From positions 1 through 10,034 of the forward strand of contig JAVHXR010000066.1 of assembly GCA_031119515.1 (NCBI GenBank): 10,034 bases of DNA, given 5' to 3'. The notes beneath the pieces were generated by a model that saw only the letters and a list, made by a program, of their open reading frames with translations, ran no database searches and was not told the origin of the DNA. Every line of letters starts with the position of its first letter. The stretch's first letter is position 1. Positions 6,629 to 10,034 of this stretch are shown here, piece by piece. This DNA is from Propionicimonas sp. (GTDB lineage Bacteria > Actinomycetota > Actinomycetes > Propionibacteriales > Propionibacteriaceae). The position numbers were made by a program, and so were the translations under genes.

Positions 6629-7639
6629 TCAGCTGGTCAGTTCGCGTGGCCCCTCCGCGCCGTCGAGTTCGTTCCCGGCGAGGTCGGTGGCGCCGAAGGC
6701 CGCGTCCAGCGCTTCCTCGGTCTTGGCCCGTCCGAGTTCGATCAGTTCGGCGGCGCGGTGGAACTCCAGCGACTTGGCGGCGTCGTTCGGGATCGTGACC
6801 AGGACGTCCGGCGGCAGCGCGGCCAGGCGGTAGCGGGTGATCAGCCCGCCCATCGTCTCGATCGCCAGGTTGGCCACCTCCGGGATCCCCAGCCCGGCCG
6901 GTGCCGGCTCGTACGGCCGGGGCGGCTCGGGGGGCTCGTCGGCCCGGCCGCCGCCGAACCGCGCCAGCACCCCCGCCACCCAGTCGTTGGTGAAGATGCC
7001 GGCCGTGCTTCGCCGGAAGTGCTCCAGCCACTCCGCGGGCGGGCTGGCCTCGGAGCTGGTCTTGGCCGGGCTGGCGTTGAAGTCGCGGGGCGTCCACCCC
7101 GACAGCGACACCGCCAGGGTGAAGTCGGCCTCCACGCCCGCCACCGCGTCCACCGGGACGGGGTTCAGCACCGCGCCGTCCACCAGCAGCCGGCCGTTGA
7201 CCATGATCGGCGTGATCGCGCCGGGGATCGCCACCGAGGCGCGGATCGCGACGTCGACCGGGCCGGAGGTGAACCACACCTCACGGCGCGCGCCGAGATC
7301 GGTCGCGATGGCGGTGAACGGGATCGGCAGTTCCTCGATCCGGGCGCCATCCAGGATCTCGCTCATCCGGCCCAGTACCCGCTCGAGCTTGATCGCGCCC
7401 GCGCCGAACGGCGAGGCGTCCATCAACCGCAGCACATCCCGCGGCCCGAGGCCGGTGACCCAGTCGGTGTAGGCATCCAGCTTGCCGCTGGCCTCCAGGC
7501 CGCCCACCAGCGCGCCCATCGAGGTGCCGGAGATCCCGGCGATCTCGTAGCCGCGCTCCTTGAGCACCTGGATCGCCCCGATGTGCGCGTAGCCACGGGC
7601 ACCGCCCGAGCCGAGGACGAGAGCAACACGTGTCGGCAT
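6629..7639 (-). CDS. Patatin-like phospholipase family protein, 336 residues
   Basis: A cytoplasmic or membrane-associated serine hydrolase of the patatin family, acting on lipids through a Ser-Asp dyad. All the usual elements are visible: oxyanion-hole loop GSGGARG (10-16), nucleophile elbow GTSMG (38-42) with S40, and DGA (154-156) with D154 as the catalytic acid. The closest layout is that of short RssA-type bacterial members: no cyclic-nucleotide domain, no signal peptide and no membrane helix. After the catalytic core there is a Pro/Glu-rich stretch (234-246) likely to be a flexible loop, then a helical end. ATG 7639 lies 6 nt after a TATCAT hexamer and the family's first strand starts at once, so the start is firm. 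It is divergent from the rhomboid gene, 157 nt between start codons. The lipid substrate is unknown. Confidence 0.93.
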   Translation of the reverse strand: MPTRVALVLGSGGARGYAHIGAIQVLKERGYEIAGISGTSMGALVGGLEASGKLDAYTDWVTGLGPRDVLRLMDASPFGAGAIKLERVLGRMSEILDGARIEELPIPFTAIATDLGARREVWFTSGPVDVAIRASVAIPGAITPIMVNGRLLVDGAVLNPVPVDAVAGVEADFTLAVSLSGWTPRDFNASPAKTSSEASPPAEWLEHFRRSTAGIFTNDWVAGVLARFGGGRADEPPEPPRPYEPAPAGLGIPEVANLAIETMGGLITRYRLAALPPDVLVTIPNDAAKSLEFHRAAELIELGRAKTEEALDAAFGATDLAGNELDGAEGPRELTS

Positions 7640-7645
7640 ATGGCC

Positions 7646-7651
7646 ATGATA
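7646..7651 (-). promoter_or_regulatory. -10 hexamer of a leaderless promoter for the patatin gene
   Basis: TATCAT on the minus strand, 6 nt before ATG 7639. It is the closest match to the TATAAT consensus in the window. No -35 match is seen at 16-18 nt, and there is no Shine-Dalgarno. Confidence 0.6.
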
Positions 7652-7712
7652 GGGACGCCGTGGGCCGGCGGGCGCCCGCCGCCCACCTCACCTCCCGGCG
7701 ACCCCGCCCGGA

Positions 7713-7742
7713 CCGTGGCACGCCCGGCAGCACCCGCCACGG
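7713..7742. repeat. 7-bp inverted repeat between the patatin and rhomboid promoters
   Basis: CCGTGGC (7713-7719) and GCCACGG (7736-7742) are exact reverse complements around a 16-nt spacer. A competing outer pair, GCGACCC (7698-7704) with GGGTCGC (7741-7747), shares the right arm. It lies between the two divergent promoters and could be an operator, but in DNA this rich in G and C such short dyads arise easily by chance. Confidence 0.2.
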
Positions 7743-7783
7743 GTCGCCCCGGGGTGAGCGCGGGGACGGCTCCGGGCAGCCCG

Positions 7784-7789
7784 TACAGT
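7784..7789 (+). promoter_or_regulatory. -10 hexamer of a leaderless promoter for the rhomboid gene
   Basis: TACAGT with 7 nt to ATG 7797; no Shine-Dalgarno in the gap and no good -35 at the normal distance. Confidence 0.55.
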
Positions 7790-7796
7790 TGCTGGC

Positions 7797-8762
7797 ATGG
7801 CCCAGCCGCCCTACCCGCCGCCGCAGCAACCGCCGTTCCAGCCGCAGGCCCCGGCGCCGCAGTGCTACCGGCATCCCGGCCGGGTGACCTACATCAACTG
7901 CCAGCGGTGCGGCCGGCCGATCTGCCCGGAGTGCATGGTGCCGGCGGCGGTCGGCTTCCAGTGCCCGGAGTGCGTGGCGGACGGGATGCGCAGCACCCGC
8001 CAGAACCAGGGTCCCTACGGCGGCGAACGGTCGAAGAACCCCGCCTTCACCACCCTCGTGCTGATCGCGGCGAACGCCGCGGTCTGGCTGCTGATCACCC
8101 TCACCGGGGGCGCGCTCAGCCCGTGGGCCTTCCGGCTCGGCCTGCGCCCCGAGGGGATGTGCCTGCTGGCTGACGGCTCGGGACGCTACTTCCCCGGCGT
8201 CGGCGCGGACACCTGCGCCGCCTATGGAGGCGCTGCCACCTGGCTGCCGGGTGTCGCCGACGGGGCCTGGTGGCAGCCGCTCACCTCCGCCTTCACCCAC
8301 GTCGAGCTCATGCACATCGGCTTCAACATGGTCGCGCTGTGGTTCCTCGGCCCCCAGCTCGAACGGGTGATCGGGCGTCCGCGCTTCCTGTCGCTCTACC
8401 TGCTCTCGGCACTGGCCGGGTCGGCGGCGGTGATGTGGCTCAGCAACCCGTCCTCGAGCACCGTCGGTGCTTCCGGGGCGGTCTTCGGCCTGATGGGGGC
8501 GCTGCTCGTGCTGGTGCTCAAGGTCGGGGGCAACGTCCAGTCGGTGCTGGTGTGGCTGGGGCTGAACGTGGCCTTCACCTTCATCGGAGTCGGGATCTCC
8601 TGGCAGGGCCACCTCGGCGGGCTGCTCGGCGGCGCGGCGATCGCCGCGATCATCGCCTACGCGCCCCGGCAGAACCGGGCCACCCTCCAGTGGCTCGGCA
8701 TGGCCGCGATCGGCGTCCTGCTGATCGGGCTGATCGCGCTCCGCGCGCTCCAGCTCGCCTGA
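7797..8762 (+). CDS. Rhomboid family intramembrane serine protease with N-terminal Cys-rich zinc-binding segment, 321 residues
   Basis: A membrane protease that cleaves transmembrane segments of other proteins. The catalytic dyad is S226 in GASGA (224-228) and H272 in GHLGG (271-275); H173 and N177 in the HIGFN segment match the oxyanion-side residues of active rhomboids. Helices: about 84-103, 171-187, 197-215, 224-242, 248-267, 272-289 and 297-319, a 6+1 layout. The N-terminus is a Pro/Gln-rich stretch (4-22) followed by C23, H26, C35, C38, C43, C46, C56 and C59, a B-box-like pattern that should bind zinc in the cytoplasm and is common in actinobacterial rhomboids. The loop between helices 1 and 2 (104-158) is long and holds C122 and C140, which might form a disulphide outside. 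The ATG follows a -10 hexamer. Substrates are unknown. Confidence 0.95.
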   Translation: MAQPPYPPPQQPPFQPQAPAPQCYRHPGRVTYINCQRCGRPICPECMVPAAVGFQCPECVADGMRSTRQNQGPYGGERSKNPAFTTLVLIAANAAVWLLITLTGGALSPWAFRLGLRPEGMCLLADGSGRYFPGVGADTCAAYGGAATWLPGVADGAWWQPLTSAFTHVELMHIGFNMVALWFLGPQLERVIGRPRFLSLYLLSALAGSAAVMWLSNPSSSTVGASGAVFGLMGALLVLVLKVGGNVQSVLVWLGLNVAFTFIGVGISWQGHLGGLLGGAAIAAIIAYAPRQNRATLQWLGMAAIGVLLIGLIALRALQLA

Positions 8763-8772
8763 CCCCCAGGCG

Positions 8773-8789
8773 GGCCCCGCTACGGGGCT
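8773..8789. terminator. GC hairpin shared by the convergent rhomboid and kbl ends
   Basis: GCCCCG (8774-8779) pairs with CGGGGC (8783-8788) around a 3-nt loop, and a G-T pair extends the stem by one. The loop CTA (8780-8782) is the kbl stop codon read on the other strand, so the hairpin straddles the kbl stop. It starts 11 nt after the rhomboid stop. There is no T tract on either strand, so it is at best a GC-type terminator or a 3'-end stabiliser. Confidence 0.4.
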
Positions 8790-9985
8790 GCCGGCGCCAC
8801 CGCGTCGCGGGCGGCGACGAACGCCGCCACGCAGGCCCGCACGTCGGTCTCGCTGTGGGCGGCGGACAGCTGCACCCTGATCCGCGCCCTGCCACGGGGC
8901 ACGACGGGGAAGGAGAAAGCAATCACGTACACCCCGGAGTGCTGGAGCATGTGGTCGGCGATCCGGGTGGCCACGACGGCACCGTCCTCGCCGGCGAACA
9001 TCACCGGTGTGATCGGGTGGCTGCCAGGCAGCAGGTCGAACCCGGCCGCCGTCATCAGCCCGCGGAAGAGCGCGGTATTCGCGGCCAGCCGGCGGCGGGC
9101 GTCGCCGCGGGCGGCTACCAGGTCGAGTGCGGCGAGCGAGCCCGCGACCACCGCGGGGGCGAGCGAGTTCGAGAACAGGTAGGGACGCGACCGCTGCCGC
9201 AGCAGGTCGACCACCTCGCGCGGGCCGCTCACGTAGCCACCGGACGCCCCGCCGAGCGCCTTGCCGAGGGTACCGGTGTAGAGGTCGACGCGGTCTGCCA
9301 CCCCGAGTGCCTCGGGGGTGCCGCGGCCGTTCTCGCCGACGAAGCCGACGGCGTGCGAGTCGTCCACCACGACGAGGGCACCGTGTCGATCGGCGAGGTC
9401 GCAGATGCCGGGCAGGGGCGCGAACGAACCGTCCATCGAGAACACCCCGTCGGTCACGACGAGCTTGCGGCGGGCACCGGCCGCCGCCGCCAGCTGGGCG
9501 TCGAGGTCGGTCAGGTCGGCGTTGCGGTAGCGGTAGCGCTGCGCCTTGCAGAGCCGGATGCCGTCGATCAGCGAGGCGTGGTTGAGCTCGTCGGAGATGA
9601 CGGCGTCCCGCTCGTCGAGCAGCACCTCGAACAGCCCGCCGTTGGCGTCGAAGGCCGAGGAGTACAGGATCGTCGCCTCGGTGCCGAGGAACTCCGACAG
9701 CCGGCTCTCCAGTTCGAGGTGCTGGGACTGGGTGCCGCAGATGAAGCGGACCGACGCCATTCCGAAGCCCCACTCCTGCAGGCCGCGTGCAGCGGCCGCC
9801 ACGACCTCGGGGTCGTCGGCCAGCCCGAGGTAGTTGTTGGCGCAGAAGTTCAGCGCCGGACCGGCTCCGGTCGAGATCGTCGCCGACTGCGGGCTGGAGA
9901 TCTCCCGCTCCTGCTTGTAGAGCCCCGAGGCCCGGATCTCCTCCAGGCTGGCGGCCAGGTCGCTGCGGACGGCGTCGGCGTACAT
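8780..9985 (-). CDS. kbl: Glycine C-acetyltransferase (2-amino-3-ketobutyrate CoA ligase), 401 residues
   Basis: A PLP-dependent alpha-oxoamine synthase that splits 2-amino-3-oxobutyrate with CoA into glycine and acetyl-CoA, the second step of threonine breakdown by threonine dehydrogenase. Visible marks are NYLGLADDPEV (51-61), GTQSQHLELE (84-93), LNHASLIDGIRL (134-145) with the PLP-stacking H136, DDSHAVGFVG (208-217) with D208 and H211, and GTLGKALGGASGGY (238-251) with K242 as the PLP lysine. Near-identity of these blocks to the E. coli Kbl pattern, especially SHAVGFVGENGRG, separates it from AONS (BioF) and from ALA synthase. Length fits. ATG 9985 is 6 nt after a -10 hexamer. No threonine dehydrogenase gene lies in the window: the downstream neighbour is the convergent rhomboid, and only 49 nt remain upstream. 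Confidence 0.95.
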   Translation of the reverse strand: MYADAVRSDLAASLEEIRASGLYKQEREISSPQSATISTGAGPALNFCANNYLGLADDPEVVAAAARGLQEWGFGMASVRFICGTQSQHLELESRLSEFLGTEATILYSSAFDANGGLFEVLLDERDAVISDELNHASLIDGIRLCKAQRYRYRNADLTDLDAQLAAAAGARRKLVVTDGVFSMDGSFAPLPGICDLADRHGALVVVDDSHAVGFVGENGRGTPEALGVADRVDLYTGTLGKALGGASGGYVSGPREVVDLLRQRSRPYLFSNSLAPAVVAGSLAALDLVAARGDARRRLAANTALFRGLMTAAGFDLLPGSHPITPVMFAGEDGAVVATRIADHMLQHSGVYVIAFSFPVVPRGRARIRVQLSAAHSETDVRACVAAFVAARDAVAPAAP

Positions 9986-9991
9986 GGGTTC

Positions 9992-9997
9992 ACCCTA
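9992..9997 (-). promoter_or_regulatory. -10 hexamer of a leaderless promoter for kbl
   Basis: TAGGGT on the minus strand with 6 nt (GAACCC) to ATG 9985. No Shine-Dalgarno and no clear -35 in the remaining 37 nt to the window edge. It suggests that kbl heads its own transcript. Confidence 0.5.
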
Positions 9998-10034
9998 TTC
10001 CGCCCGGCAGCGGCGGACCGGGACGCCCCTGCGC

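Noticed and set aside
7281..9773. An 830-codon minus-strand open frame spanning patatin, rhomboid and kbl
   Set aside because: It overlaps three genes with intact catalytic motifs, two of them in another frame of the same strand, and its translation is Arg/Pro-rich noise.
1..10034. Mobile-element, phage, CRISPR, toxin-antitoxin or biosynthetic-cluster content
   Set aside because: I found no transposase, integrase, direct terminal repeats, repeat-spacer array, toxin pair or synthase modules. Codon use is even across all ten genes.

Overview
The window is about 10 kb of very GC-rich chromosomal DNA from an actinomycete-type bacterium. This rests on the base composition, strong G/C preference at third codon positions, a DUF664 (mycothiol-transferase-like DinB) protein, a DUF6191-like mini-protein, and a run of genes that appear to start on leaderless mRNAs. 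I cannot name the genus. Coding density is high: ten genes, no gene-free stretch above 300 bases, and no rRNA, tRNA, CRISPR, IS element, phage gene or attachment site that I can see. It looks like ordinary core or housekeeping chromosome rather than a mobile island.

Layout, left to right. (1) The 3' end of a DHA2-family multidrug MFS exporter runs in from the left edge. (2) A Nudix hydrolase, a DUF664/DinB protein and a CPA1 cation/proton antiporter follow on the + strand. The last two form a tight operon with a 3-nt gap. (3) Converging on the antiporter, with an 18-nt 3' overlap, is an 801-residue minus-strand protein that I do not recognise: a long alpha-helical, TPR-like solenoid, then two membrane helices and a basic tail. 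(4) Divergent from it, a DUF2199 protein is followed on the + strand by a 79-residue DUF6191-like protein. (5) A minus-strand patatin-like serine hydrolase converges on that pair. (6) Divergent from the patatin is a rhomboid-family intramembrane serine protease with an N-terminal Cys-rich zinc-binding segment. (7) Convergent with the rhomboid, and ending 17 nt from it, is kbl (glycine C-acetyltransferase), whose start lies just inside the right edge.

The genes do not form one pathway. The best case for something new is the 801-residue solenoid/membrane protein. The most coherent non-coding signal is architectural: five starts have an exact TANNNT -10 hexamer placed 6 or 7 nt before the start codon, and two more have a near match. 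None of these seven has a clear Shine-Dalgarno sequence, whereas the antiporter and the solenoid gene do. One such promoter, for the DUF6191 gene, has its -10 hexamer overlapping the stop codon of the gene before it. I see no convincing evidence of a new multi-gene defence, mobile or biosynthetic system here.
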